Assembly: GCA_950295325.1 (NCBI GenBank)
Contig: OX485805.1
Location: forward strand, 46,154,758 to 46,218,757
Length of the DNA: 64,000 nt
Source of the DNA: Polytrichum commune
Taxonomy: Eukaryota; Streptophyta; Polytrichopsida; Polytrichales; Polytrichaceae
Direction: 5' to 3'
In this document: in pieces, positions 33,085 through 44,749 of the stretch
Position numbering within the stretch: position 1 is the stretch's first letter
How the letters are laid out: the number at the start of each line of letters is the position of its first letter
Notes under the pieces: model-generated
The model's database searches: none
What the model saw: the letters and a program-made list of their open reading frames with translations, nothing else
What the model was told of the DNA's origin: nothing
Position numbers and translations under genes: made by a program

Positions 33085-35060
33085 ACTAGCCTCTAGCAAT
33101 TTCATTGGATGAATGACTCAAGGTACATTCATATGCAATAAAGTTTCCTTCTTGCCATGGATAATAGAAGGTGTTCAAGGATGAAAACACCCTAGGTTGT
33201 GGATGGAATGCACCAATTATGGAGGAACGCCACACCACCAAGTATGTAAAGATAGATAGATAGATATAAATGCCAACCCCCAAAACGAGAAGCATACACA
33301 GAGTCTCTTCCCCAAAGGCCACTGCCACATGCTGGTAGTGCCAAACAACTTTATGATTGGGATGTACATGAATGATTTAACTTGTTTGGGTAGAAAGTTT
33401 GATGTACATTAACTAATTACATGCCCATGTCACGTGCAAAAATTTATACTTGGTTCATTCTCCTACGTCACTAATTCAAGGTCTTTGATGTTAATTTCAA
33501 TCAAATTGTCAATAAATAATTTCTATATTTTATTTTATTTAAAAAAACCTACACACTATCTCGGTATTTTGGTTGGATGGACAAGAAATATGTTTACATG
33601 CAACAATTCCCTCTCACCATGGATGATAAAGGATGTTCATGGATGAAAGTGTCCTAGTTTTTGGATGAGGATGCATCAATTCAAAAGGAATGACACCACC
33701 AAGAATGTGAAATTTAGCCTTGCTTGCCACTTGCGTACAAAGGATGTAGGATTAACTTTGTTACAACTTATATGCACGTTACTTGCACATCATAAGTGTG
33801 TAGTTGATGCATTTCACATTTTATCTTCTAGTAGCCTAATTTGGAGCCTTTGAACCTAATTCCAAGATCGAATCGCCCGAAACTTGACTTAACCTTCGAC
33901 TTACACACTATCCCATCCGGTTTCTTTGGTTGGATGAATGAGAGGTACATTCGTATGCAATACTGATTCCCTCTCTCCATGCCAGATAATAGATTGTTCA
34001 TGGATGAAAAGCGCCCTAGGTTGTGGATGAGAACATATTAATTCCGGAGGAACACCGCACTGAGTACTTGAACACGATTGTAGTTGTATCATAATTTTCA
34101 TTTGTGTCTTACAAGACTAATTTGGGGTCTTTGAACTTGGTGGTTTCAATATTGCATTGTCCAAAAGAAATCAGCCTCTAACCTACACCACCATCCGAGG
34201 GCATTTCTTTTGTTGGATGAATGAGAGGTACGTTCATATGCAGTAATACTAATTCCTTTTGTCCATGAATGAAGAACACCATTATTGGTTGTGGATGAGA
34301 GTGCGCCAATTCCAAATGAACACCACAAAGTATGTGAACATTTCAACTTGCTTGGGTAGGAAGTTCATCACCACTTGAATGCACATTGGAGGTTTGTGGC
34401 TTATTCATTTCATATGTGTCATTTTAGATAAATTCAGGGTCTTTGAAACTAATTCCAATATCAAATTCTCCAAAGAAATTGAACCTCCAGCCTACACATT
34501 ATCATGGGCAAATTTTGTTGCACTAGAAGAAAACTTGTCTATTACAACTGTCTGTTACAACTCATGGCGAGAAAATGCATTATTTGGTTGTCAACCGGAA
34601 GTTATGGGTGCGAGTTTTTGGACAAAATTTGGGAACCAAAACCTTCTAGTTGACAACCGAAATGATTCAATCATGCATTTTTGTGCCATGAGTCGCAATA
34701 AATAATTGTAATGAACAAGTTTGTTTCTAGTGTTGGATGAATGAGAAGTACGTTTGTATGAAATAACAATAATTCCCTCTTGCCATGGATAATGTAGGGT
34801 GTTGTCCATGGATTGGATAAGCATCAACAGGAGAGTGGATGACAAACTTCTTATCGGTCACAACTGTTGGTTTGCTCATGGATGTATACTACATGTTAAA
34901 CGGAGGAAATGTCATAATATCTATGGATAGAAAATGCAAGAGAGTTGTTGGAAGCGGCCTCCCACTTGGATGAGCGGATAGATATGAATGGATAAAAAGC
35001 CCCATAACTTGTGGATGAGTAGTACGTACGCCACACCACTAAGTATGTTATGGTTTCTCT
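33085..35060. repeat. diverged repeat cluster (TTGGATGAATGAGAGGTACG family)
   Basis: At least five diverged units. Each contains, in order, ACTAATTCCAAGGTCTTTGA, a CCTCCAACCTACACACTATC stretch, TTGGATGAATGAGAGGTACG, ATATGCAATAATTCCCTCTC, CCATGGATAATAG, GTTCATGGATGAAAACGCCC and TAGGTTGTGGATGAGA. Cores lie near 33105, 33572, 33934, 34214 and 34732. Units are spaced 280-520 bases. The motif also forms the ends of the small inverted-repeat elements at 35613, 37462 and 50455. Confidence 0.75.
34521..34732. mobile_element. CACTA-type MITE, 212 bp
   Basis: The left end reads CACTAGAAGAAAACTTGTC and the right end, on the opposite strand, CACTAGAAACAAACTTGTT. Similarity of the inverted ends extends over about 60 bases. 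Both sides are flanked by TTG (34518-34520, 34733-34735), a perfect 3-bp target duplication. Removing the element and one TTG restores TTTTGTTGGATGAATGAGA, the intact motif seen in neighbouring copies of the host repeat, so the empty site can be checked inside this window. Confidence 0.92.
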
Positions 35061-36232
35061 GAAGATATGTATGATCGGTGTATAATGGGGCCCCTCAATA
35101 GGCAAGGTCTGTAGGCCTATTGAGGACTGCCGTTATACATTGATAGCCAACCTCACAAAATCATAATCAGTGGCATAAATCTATTGAGATAGACGACTGT
35201 TTGTTACATCCTTCCTACCTACATGACACGCCCAGGACACACCATTGAGTAGTGATCATTATCGTCAAATAATCGGCCTCCTCATTGCCACTAAGAGAGC
35301 GCTAGGTGGGTGAGACACAACCCCAAACTGACTCTGTGAACAGTTTACCCTTGCTTGCCACCTTGGAAGGGAGAGAGGGAATTATCATATACGAGTGTGC
35401 TTCTCATTCATCCAACATCAAAACCCTAAAATAATATGCAACATGGAGGTTACCGTTTTTAGTTGATTTGGGCTTGAATTAATGTAGTCAAGTACCTCTT
35501 GGTCATTTGAATTTGCATAGACAAGATGCACCCCCCTCAGCCCAACAACAAGGACATGCACTACAGTGGAACACTAGAAAGAGAGAGGGTCCGAATTATC
35601 ATATACAATCCTACCTCTCATGCATTCATCCAACACAAAACCCATGAAACATACATATGCAGCTCGGAGGTTACTTTGCTTCAGTTGATTTGATAACAGA
35701 ATTAGCTTCAAAGACCCGAACTTCCGAAGTAGTTCACTCGACTTGATGAATTGGAAACCAACCTATAGGGGGTCAAGTTTTAATGCTGGATGAATGAGAG
35801 GCACGAAGCTCATAATGTAGGAGAAACTCTCTCTCTCTCTCTCCCTCCCTTGGGAAGGATTAGGAAGGCTAAGCTAGTAGCTAGGGAGGTACTATTTAAC
35901 TTAATAGTTTACATGCACGTAACATCATCTCCATAAACAGAAGTCGACGTCTCTGCAGTGCAAGCCTGGCACCTAAAACCTAGCAGCCCAGCAACCGGTT
36001 TGTGCCTTCAAATGTCCAAACCGCCTCCTCTCACTCTCACTCTCACTCCTCTCGGCGCCAATTTAGTCCATTGCTATTGCTGCTGTAGAAGATGATTTGA
36101 AGTTGCTTCGGAGTCGATTGTCGTGTTTGGTTGTTTTAAAGCTTCAGAGTCGGGAATCGATTGAAGTTGTAGTGAGCCTAGCTGCAGTTGTAACAGCAGT
36201 TTAATTTACGAGCTGCGCGCAGCTTAGTAGCG
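35061..36232 (+). promoter_or_regulatory. upstream region of the F-box gene
   Basis: The 5' flank of the gene starting at 36233. It holds the inverted-repeat element at 35613, then a CT-rich stretch at 35828-35850 (CTCTCTCTCTCTCTCCCTCC) and TCTCACTCTCACTCTCACTC at about 36030-36050. Both are pyrimidine patches of the kind found near plant core promoters and in 5' leaders. A TATA box could not be assigned with confidence. Confidence 0.35.
35613..35803. mobile_element. small inverted-repeat element (CCTCTCATTCATCCAACA family)
   Basis: The left end ACCTCTCATGCATTCATCCA is mirrored at the right by GCTGGATGAATGAGAGGCAC. The element is about 190 bp. A half copy lies near 35391 and related complete copies at 37462-37651 and 50455-50640. 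There is no coding capacity, and target duplications are not clear. Confidence 0.65.
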
Positions 36233-39200
36233 ATGAAGCACGTCTTACCGCCACAAGCTCGGCTACCGGATGAGATGTATAAGGTAGCGTTCGCGCTGCG
36301 AAATCAGCTGGAAATGCATCTGAAGCTGTGGGTGCCGGCAGCGCCGGGATTGAGAGCCGTTGTGGAGTTTGCTGCACAGCACATCCTTGTGGGCCCTGGA
36401 GTGTTTGATAGAGCTCTCGATATCGGGAACGGCAATGGTGCTCGACTGAGAAAGACACAGCGTCTGGTGGAGCGGCCTGGAGGCATGATTATGAGCTTGG
36501 ATGTAGCGGGAAAAGAGCAAGAGGACGAAGGCGAGGAAGAGGACGAAGACGGCGAGTGGGAGGAAGAGGAAGAAGACGAGGAGTGGGAGGAGTGGTTGGA
36601 TGAGAAAGAGGAAGAGGAGGAGATCATCCCTGCAGGAATGGTTCTGCCGTCGCAGCTGTTGCCGGCTATCTTCGCACGGATGCCGTTGCCCGATATCCAG
36701 ACTCTCCGGTTGCTCTCTAAAGAATGGAAGAGTACCATCGACACTCCAGGCTCTGACTTCCGGCGGGTAAAATTACATCAACACCGTTGTCAAACTCGCA
36801 GTTAGGAGGTTTTCGATTGCCGCGCCTTCAGTGGGGTGGCGTTAGTCACATGTTGTTCGATGTCCTCCTTATACTTGTATGTATAACTGGAAGGATGTTT
36901 GTAGCTTAATAATTATAAGTGACATACTCGGAGTGCTGTCGAACTCCTTCCCACATTCCAGTGAGACGCCTCCATCTTCCAGGGGCTCTTGTGCCACAGC
37001 ATTTACGTCAGTAGAATCTCCTAGTGAGTGACATCTAAATTACATGTGCCGAGCCAACTTTCTCACTTCATTAGCGAGGTGAGAGTCACTCTAGATGTTC
37101 GGAGAATTTCCGGGTCTATTTCTCCTTGCAACTTGAAAGTCCGCGATGGAGTTGAGTCCTTATTTCACCCCTGTATCCCTAGCTACTACTCTATCACCAC
37201 AGAGCAAATGTCCCGGGAGATTCTTGGGCATAACCGGTTGACATCCTAGTGTTTCCAAGTCCAACCGATTACATGTTGGCATCTTTCGGTTTTCTCTCAC
37301 TAATTCGAGGTATGTTCTATAGATTCCTCTAAAATGATGGGTAGTTTTGCTGAAGTCTTGAACTTCAACCAGTTATCGCTCAAACTCAACCGGTTCATCT
37401 GTAACTAGCGGCCGGTTCTCCACATTCATTGCCACGGAGAGGGAATTCTCGCATACCAGCGTTCCTCTCATCCATGCAACATTTGAAACTTGGCACCTAT
37501 AGGTTTGTTGCCGATTTCATCTCAAATGACCTTGTGTACACTCATTCGGGGTCTTTCAAGCCAATTCCGGTGCCAAATCGACTAAGAATAGTGACCTCCG
37601 GGATGCATACTATTCCCTCCAAAGGGCTTTTATGTTTGGATGAATAGACGCCACGAACCGCAACCTATTTTAATACAATGGCAATTCTTTCTGTGTCCTT
37701 CAGACCTTCTTGATTATCGATTGCCTGAATCAACCACCTAAACTTCAATGCACCCAGAACTTCTCACTTTCAATTGTCAATTCTCAAAAACATACACATC
37801 TTCTTCTGTGTGTCAATAGGACTCACTCCACGTGCTTTCATACGACACGGACAGTTTTGTTTGCAGGCAAAATATATCTCATTCCTGGATTTTGCTTCAA
37901 TGTAAACCGCAGCTCCTTGAATTACAACTCCTGGTGGTACAAATAGTCATACCCCTAACTGGACAGTGGGCACCTCCCTTATTTGGTCTATACGAAATAA
38001 CTACACTGAATCGTCCTATTACTGTGGGCCACAGTAATTTTCTAGAACCCACACTAATTCTCGTAATGAGAATTAATATGGGCCTCATTAATTCTTAACT
38101 CATCCTAAATTTCTGGTAGAAAATTTGCGTGGACCACATTAATTGAATTTCTAGAAGTTTCAACAGGTCATTATATGAACTTTGTTTTTTAACATTATGG
38201 TGACAAGACTTAGGAGGGTTCCGTGTGCCTTTGGGGTGGATTTACATGTTGATCAATGTCCTACTGTATGTATGTACTATAGCATGCCTTGTTTTTTAGT
38301 GAGGCTCTAGGAACTAAGAAACATAAAGACACTCCAGGCTCTCAGTTTCGGCAGCTAGTGTATATAGATATATATATATATATATATATAAACACCGTTT
38401 TTCCATCATGGTGACAGTTAGGAGTTGGTTTTGTTGATGCTATTTAAAGTCCTAATGTTTGTACTACATCATGCATTTATTCACACTTAATGATAGATAG
38501 ATAGATAGAAACTCCGGTCCCTTTTAAGGGGCCGGCGTGAATAAAGTGTCCGTTCGTAATGCCAATGACCCGATGCCCACTGGACAAGGGGACATTGGGA
38601 CAATACTACTCTCCCCTTTCGAGGATGGACACTATAGTGACACACTATACTAGTTCCTAGCTAGCCACTAGTGCCTTGAAGATACCGGACATGGTATCCC
38701 CCCAAAGGGCTTTGAGGTACCCATACAACAAGGTCACACTTAATGAGATTATAAGGAACTAAGGAATGGATGAGGAGCATCAACACTCTAGGCTCTAAGT
38801 TCCTGCAGATCCATAAATGAATATACATGTAGTTATAAGAAACATGTTTTTGGTGACAAAAGCATGTTAATTTCTTATAACTACATGTACCCCCAAAACG
38901 TGCTTATCCAGACTTACGCTACTTAGGATCTAGTGGATATAATGTCATATTCTTTTGTCAACTCTACAACATTCTGAGCTTCCGTTGAGAGATTGTCATA
39001 TTTGTAGTACATGTACATATTTATAGTACATGAGTGTTACTTGCTTATCACCTCACAATGGTCTCGTGTTTTTAAAGTGAACATTTTGTTGTGTTGCGAG
39101 CATTTTGCTAGATTTTTTCGCCGCTAACTTAATGTTTCCTTTGGTACGTACACTCTCCTGATGTTGAACTGGGATGGTATTAGGAATGGGAGAAGGTTCG

Positions 39201-40302
39201 CACAACCAGATTTGCGATCATCTATCCCCTGGTTGCGCAGCAAGAGATGTACACTTTCGGCGTGAGTGCATATGATTCACGAACCAAGAAGTGGTACGAG
39301 GCTATATACACTTCTGATCGGCACTACCTTTCCATTTGTGCTTGTGAGGCCGGGTTGGTCTGCTTCGTGTATTACGTTGTGGATCACCAAATGGCGGCGA
39401 CTAGGAAACTGAAGATGGAGGACCAGATGCGTCTGTTTGTTTGGAACCCCTTGACAGGAGGTGAGGATCAACTCCCCGCTTTACCCAGATATGTCAACCA
39501 GAGAGCTTTTCACAGAGTGGTGCAACTCTCCGTGGACCGCGAGCGAAAAGGCTACACTGTGAGGCTTATAAGCAGAATGAGCAGAATGAGCGGCACCCAG
39601 CGCATTCCCGAAAGATATGAGACAGCAGTGTACAACACAGAAAGCAGATTCTGGTTTTCTGACCAATGCCAGTATGAGAATCAGGCATTGGACAGATTCG
39701 CATATGGTCGTTCATACCGTTGCGCGCACAACTACATCATAGAGGATGTCTTAAGAGGCATCTGGTCATACGACTTTGCCAACAGAGTGCTCATCGACGC
39801 CCGGACGGACCTTGACTTCATGCACGAAAGACCTATAGTCTTCCCTACATCGAGGATTGCGTTTACAGATGGCCGTGTGTTTCGGTTGTACAAAGAAGGT
39901 GTGTCACAGCCGTATCTAATTGAGGAGCTGCAGTATCCACAAGGAGAAGTGCCACCACACGGGACATGTACCATTGTCAAACAGCACACATGTGCTCCTC
40001 TTGACAACCTCCGTGAGGTACAGCACAGCTTCATGTGGTTGTTCGCATGCAAGGGGTATTTGATGGTGGTTTCGAAGAAGAACGCAGACAGAAAGAAAAG
40101 AAGAAGACGACAGGAACATGGGTTGTGTGACTTGTTCCCGGAACACCACCTCTGGTTGTATGACTTGTCCACGGATACGTGGACTGACCTCCCGAGCTTT
40201 GGTGACTCTGCAGACTTTCGCAACGGTGAATCATTCCTTCCTTTCAGGGATTTGATGTGTGAGTTGCAGTGGGACATTCTTCCAAAAACCGAACTACGTT
40301 GA
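36233..40302 (+). CDS. F-box protein, two exons
   Basis: Exon 1 is 36233-36766 (donor CGG/GTAAAA) and exon 2 is 39184-40302 (acceptor GTATTAG), joined in phase 0 to give 550 residues; the intron is 2,417 bp. The F-box lies at residues about 137-175 (VLPSQLLPAIFARMPLPDIQ then LRLLSKEWKS). It would bind Skp1 in an SCF ubiquitin ligase. Before it is an unfamiliar N-terminal domain of about 85 residues and a highly acidic Glu/Asp stretch (94-130). The C-terminal part (YTFGVSAYDSRTKKWYEAIY; LFVWNPLTGG) resembles the beta-propeller/kelch-like substrate domains of plant F-box proteins, with a basic patch (KKNADRKKRRRRQ) near residue 450. No breaks are seen. The substrate is unknown. Confidence 0.85.
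37462..37651. mobile_element. inverted-repeat element copy in the F-box intron
   Basis: TTCCTCTCATCCATGCAACA at the left is mirrored by TATGTTTGGATGAATAGACG at the right. The interior (GGTCTTTCAAGCCAATTCCG) matches the diverged repeat cluster at 33-35 kb. It is a decayed member of the family at 35613. Confidence 0.55.
38356..38391. repeat. TA microsatellite in the F-box intron
   Basis: An almost pure TA dinucleotide run within intron 1 of the F-box gene. A short GATA run lies nearby at about 38490. Confidence 0.9.
38825..38888. repeat. 18-bp perfect hairpin in the F-box intron
   Basis: ACATGTAGTTATAAGAAA (38825-38842) is the exact reverse complement of 38871-38888, with a 28-base loop that has a further short ACATG/CATGT pairing. 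It could be a small MITE relic or a stable intronic hairpin. Confidence 0.8.
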
Positions 40303-40454
40303 GGGCCACCTAGGACAGTGCTCTGATGGCCAGGACGATGCTACTAGAACATGGAGTTCTTACGACTGCAGGAAGCGCCACGTTGAGTAAGTAGATCGTT
40401 GGACTTGTATGGCACTTTGAGACGGCCTTGCAAGTAGATCCATTTTGAGATATT

Positions 40455-40830
40455 GATCTACTATATTTTGATATCTATTGTACATTAGTTTGCTCAATAT
40501 GTAGGTTGCGTCAATGCTCATGTCGACTTTGAACAATGCATTGCGATTGTGAATGTGTGTGCACAAGAATGCAGGTTACTGACATTCATGCTTGCTTCCT
40601 TTGTTGGGGGCAGCCAATTTTGTGCAACTACTTAATGTAATGATGAGTTTTTATCTGTTGTGTTCTGATATGTATTGTACATAAGTCTACGTGAAATGTG
40701 GGTTAAGTCAATGTTGATGTCGATGTTGGCCATTGCATTGCAATTGTGAATGTTTGTGCACAAGAATGCAGGTTATTGACATTCATGCTTGCTTCCTTTG
40801 TTGGGGGCAGTATTTGTGCAACTATTTACC
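40455..40830. repeat. tandem duplication downstream of the F-box gene
   Basis: About 40455-40630 and 40670-40830 are two direct copies, clearly similar throughout and nearly identical over GCACAAGAATGCAGGTTA..GACATTCATGCTTGCTTCCTTTGTTGGGGGCAG. They probably lie in or just after the 3' untranslated region. No function is inferred. Confidence 0.8.
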
Positions 40831-42415
40831 TTCATTCTAAACGAATAGATGTAGTCTAAATTACCCCTTCACAACTACCTTCTGTTTGTCAACTCCTAAT
40901 TAGTTCACCAAGCCACACTCTAATAACACATCTTTGATATCATATGGACCCCCTTGTCCTTTAGGAAGTAAGGCAGGCAGGTAGGGAGAGAGGAAGGGAG
41001 AAAGGGTAGGAAGGTAGATTTACTCGGTTTTGTTACAATCCAGTTAGTCATCTTTCAAATGATGTCCACAGCACCCCTCTAAAAACTTCTTTCTCCAAGA
41101 CACTACGCAATTTGAAGGGAACCCACTATTAGAGGTGTATATGACATTATAGACAGTGGAATATGAATATGACAGTTCTCCATATTCTCCCTCTCAACGC
41201 CATGGAACAAACTACATAGCCATGATATAAAATACATTTACTATGATATATAATACATGATAAAATATGATATATAATATGATAAAATACATGATATAAA
41301 CTACGGTTCAATACAGTCTAGCAATTAGAGAAGAATGTAAAGCGATAGAAGACTTTGACATTGGGTACTCAAACAAGACAATCAAAATTCCTTTGTTCGA
41401 AAACTTGCTTGGCTGACAATGTGCATCAAGCTTATGGCCCTCAGATCACTACTAATTATCCACCTTTAGTGTGGCATTGAAGTTGGTGTGTTCATTACAG
41501 TGTTCGTCGTGACTTGTCATGTAGGGCCAAGTGTCAAGTGAGACTTTTTCTAGTTGCCACCCAATTAATGCGAGTTAATGATGATTAGTACAGGCCACAT
41601 TAAATCAGATGTTTAGTGTACTTAGTATGCTTCGTGTCTCCCAGCTGCCCATGAAGAATGTGAAAAGCTACGAGCCAATCACACAAGGATGAGTTTTCTT
41701 GATATCACCGAATTTGGAATTTCAGCTATGGCGATCAACCTTCTTGCTCTGGTCTCATAATAAACATGGCAGTAGAGTAACTTTTGACAGACACAATCGC
41801 ATGAAAATTCAAAGTGGGAGCAGAGAATAGTGAACTTTGGAGGCTTGTCAACGACCTACCAACTCCAAACATAAACCAATTCCAAGGTGTCCTAATGTCT
41901 GGAGTGCTTTTCTGATTTCTGATCTGTATTGTGCCATAGAACCATGACCATGAACTTCATTGGACACATCTGTACTTGGAAGTAGCACAAGGTAGACTTA
42001 ATTTCAGGAACAAATCAGAGTACCAACGGACAGTTCATTGCAGCCTAGCCTAGTTACATTTTTTACCAGCTTCAACATACGTTGATATTGATGGTGCTCA
42101 GCTGAGCCTGCTACCAGTGAGCTTGTTATGAAGCACATGACCTGTACAGAAGGTGCCTTACCTCCGAATATAAAACTGAAAGAATCCAAATCAAATACAG
42201 TCCTCAGACTTTTAAAATGATACAGAAGATAAACATCTAACGCTGACACTTAGAACAATACACTCTTCCCAAGAAATCTGTGTTATAGGTAGTGACTTGA
42301 TGTTGTTTGGCTCTCAATTGCACATTGGGAGTCTTTGTTGCAGAGATCGATCCACTAGGCTGTCGAATCTGCCTGCCTGCTTGTGACTGTCTGTATGCAG
42401 AATCCTTCACAATGT
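40831..42415. other. intergenic and GST 3' flank, no gene
   Basis: No supported coding region. The right end is the likely 3' untranslated region of the minus-strand GST gene. An AT-rich repeat of ATGATATATAATACATGATA type lies at about 41220-41290, and a purine-rich tract (GGAAGGGAGAAAGGG) near 40985-41015. Confidence 0.5.
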
Positions 42416-44713
42416 CTAATACTTCCCTGTGACTTTTGAGAGGAATATTTTCCCCAAGGCAGGTAAGACAAGTCCCGCTGTTGCGACGCCACTGTTAGAA
42501 ACACAGAACACTTTCTTGAAGCTCGGCCGTTTCTTGAGCTCTTCGTAATAGCGTTGGATGTTGGTTTTCGAGGCTATCAACTCGTCTTTCTTCGCCATGC
42601 CCACGCGGAACAAGACGGGCGTGAAGATGGCGTCAGCTGCTGAGTACTCCTCCCCTGCCAGAAACTTTGAGGATGAGAGCCGGGCTTCGGCTTCATCTAG
42701 AAGAGCCTCCAGCTGTTTCCAGTTCGATTGCACTTTCGCGGTGTCGGCAGGCTCATTCATTATGCGGTTCATCTCCCCAATCTTCTTTGTGTACACATCC
42801 GCAAGCTCTGGGTTCCTCTTCATGTTCGCCTCCGCCACTTTGATCTTGAATTTTGTGCTGAACTTGACAACTCCCCCCGCACTGCCGTTCGCCGTCACAA
42901 AGAGATTGCCATCCCAGGCGTCCACTTTCATCAGCCATTCTGATATGAAAGCCCTGTCAACACTGTCACCTCCGAGAGGAGCACCCTGTTGGTCGACCCA
43001 CCTACAGCCAAGAAAAAAACAGAGTAAATTCAAATCGATCCCGAATTGCAATTACCACCTGCTGCAAGGCTGCAAGATCGGCACTGTACATTCTTGAGCC
43101 TTGTAAGGATGCTCCCTTTCTATTCTAGCTTCAAGAATAAATTTCCAAGAATCGAGGTCCTTGATTGCATGCATGAATGCTGAGCATAGTCAAGTGGCAA
43201 GCATTCATTGGTCGACACCTCATAGTTGCCTATCTTCAGATGCCTTCTCCCATTTACCAAGATTCAATTGGAAGAGGGCCACCTAAATAGAATCATTCTA
43301 TGGTTATCCGGATAACCTAACAAGTACTCCATTTGCACCAGGAGATAACACAAGGCTACTCAAGAATGTTACTCAAATTGAGTCATTCTAATGTCATCTG
43401 GATAACCTATAAATCATTCCATTCGCTCCAGGAGGTTACATAGGCTACTCATCGAGTATGCTATGCATGGATAGTATTCGTATATGCAAACATTGCAAAG
43501 AGGGAGGGCAACCACTCACTCGATGATTTCATGCATCAATGCTGAGCAAGTCAAGTGGCAAGCTCTCATTACTCAGCACCTCATTGTTGCCTATCTTTGA
43601 AAATCAAGACTTCTCCCATTTACTGAGATCCAGTTGAAGGGGTGCCACCTAAATGGCATCATTCTAAAATTAACCGGACAACCTAAGAAATATTCCATTT
43701 GCGCCAGCAGATTACATAGGGCTACTCTGAATGCTACCCAAATGGAGTCATTCTAAGGTTATCTGGATAATCTAAGAACTTTTCCATTTGCGACAGGAAA
43801 ATACATAGGCTACTCATCAAGAATGTTACGCATGATAGTCGTATATGCAAAGAGTGAGGGCGACCACTCACTTGATGATTTCCATAGACTCGGTGAGCAC
43901 CAGATCCCCAGCCACAAGAGTAGGGCTTGTCCCACTTGGGTTCAGCTTCAGGTACCAAGGCTCCAGAGTTTGGCCATTGAAGAGGTCGATTTTCCTCTCC
44001 AGATACTGCATTAAAAAACATCTCACTTTCAGAAATTTAGGTCACACCTGCTTTGATCATTCAAAGCAGGAAGGCTTCAAAGACAAAACCTATTCACCAG
44101 CATTTGCTATGAGAATAAGCCATTCATAACAAGCATTCGAAGTTGTGAGATCACCTTCAAGCCCTTCTCCTCCAGAGCCAACCTTGCTTTAGCAGGGTTG
44201 AATGCAAGCGGGTAGTTGTAGAAGACCGGAGTTCCATCTTCCAGGTTTGGAGCGTCCGAACACGAACCTGCGGAACAAATTGAAACAGTTGACGGCCATT
44301 GTTGTAGGCATGCTTATAACCTACTTCGCGAAGGTATTTTGAAGGCTGGAGAATCGTGTGGTAAAAAAGAGTCTAGGGTTAGCATCTGTTCGCTGCTGTC
44401 TAAGCTGCGAGGCTTTGTGACTTGAGAATCAGCTGTGAGCTCGTCATCTTCTTCAAAGGTTGCCACTTCTTCATCATGAGGTTTTGAGGCAAAACTGGTC
44501 TGGAGGCAGAGGATTCTACAAAATTCACCGATAGAGGAGGAAGGAGCAATACTTACTCATTGTGTTGCGATGATTTCCCCAAGGTACTGCAACCAAGACT
44601 GCCGTACACACAACCAACCACGCAGCGACACTTCTCCAAAATAATGATCTCCTCCGTGGAACTTCTTTTCCTGCAACCCCGTGTAGTAGCACTCCTTTCT
44701 CAGCTAAGCTCAT
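42416..44713 (-). CDS. TCHQD-like glutathione S-transferase, membrane or plastid type
   Basis: Four exons on the minus strand: 44557-44713, 44155-44267, 43872-44005 and 42416-43001, all with GT..AG introns and matching phases, give 329 residues. Start ATG 44713 was chosen over an upstream GTG. Residues 1-52 have a basic patch and a hydrophobic stretch (AAWLVVCTAVLVAVPW, about 30-45), suggesting a membrane anchor or plastid transit segment. The thioredoxin-fold GST domain follows (VFYNYPLAFNPAKARLALEE; LNPSGTSPTL; ESMEIIKWVD), then the helical domain (FLAGEEYSAADAIFTPVL). The layout, and a C-terminal hydrophobic tail, match plant tetrachlorohydroquinone-dehalogenase-like GSTs. Where those have a Ser after Pro-Tyr, this protein has Ala74 (YPLAF), so classical glutathione activation is doubtful. 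The gene looks intact. Confidence 0.85.
43165..43850. repeat. direct duplication inside GST intron 3
   Basis: About 43165-43480 and 43530-43850 are two diverged direct copies. Shared landmarks are ATGAATGCTGAGCA, GTCAAGTGGCAAGC, TTGCCTATCTT, CTTCTCCCATTTAC and CCACCTAAAT..ATCATTCTA, then a GGATAACCTA..A.TTCCATTTGC segment. The duplication roughly doubles the intron without touching splice sites. Confidence 0.75.
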
Positions 44714-44749
44714 AGAACAGAAACTCTGTACAACAACAATCTGCTCCAC

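Noticed and set aside
44525-44749. GST start at the upstream GTG (44749)
   Set aside because: GTG starts are rare in plant nuclear genes; an in-frame ATG at 44713 gives a sensible N-terminus.
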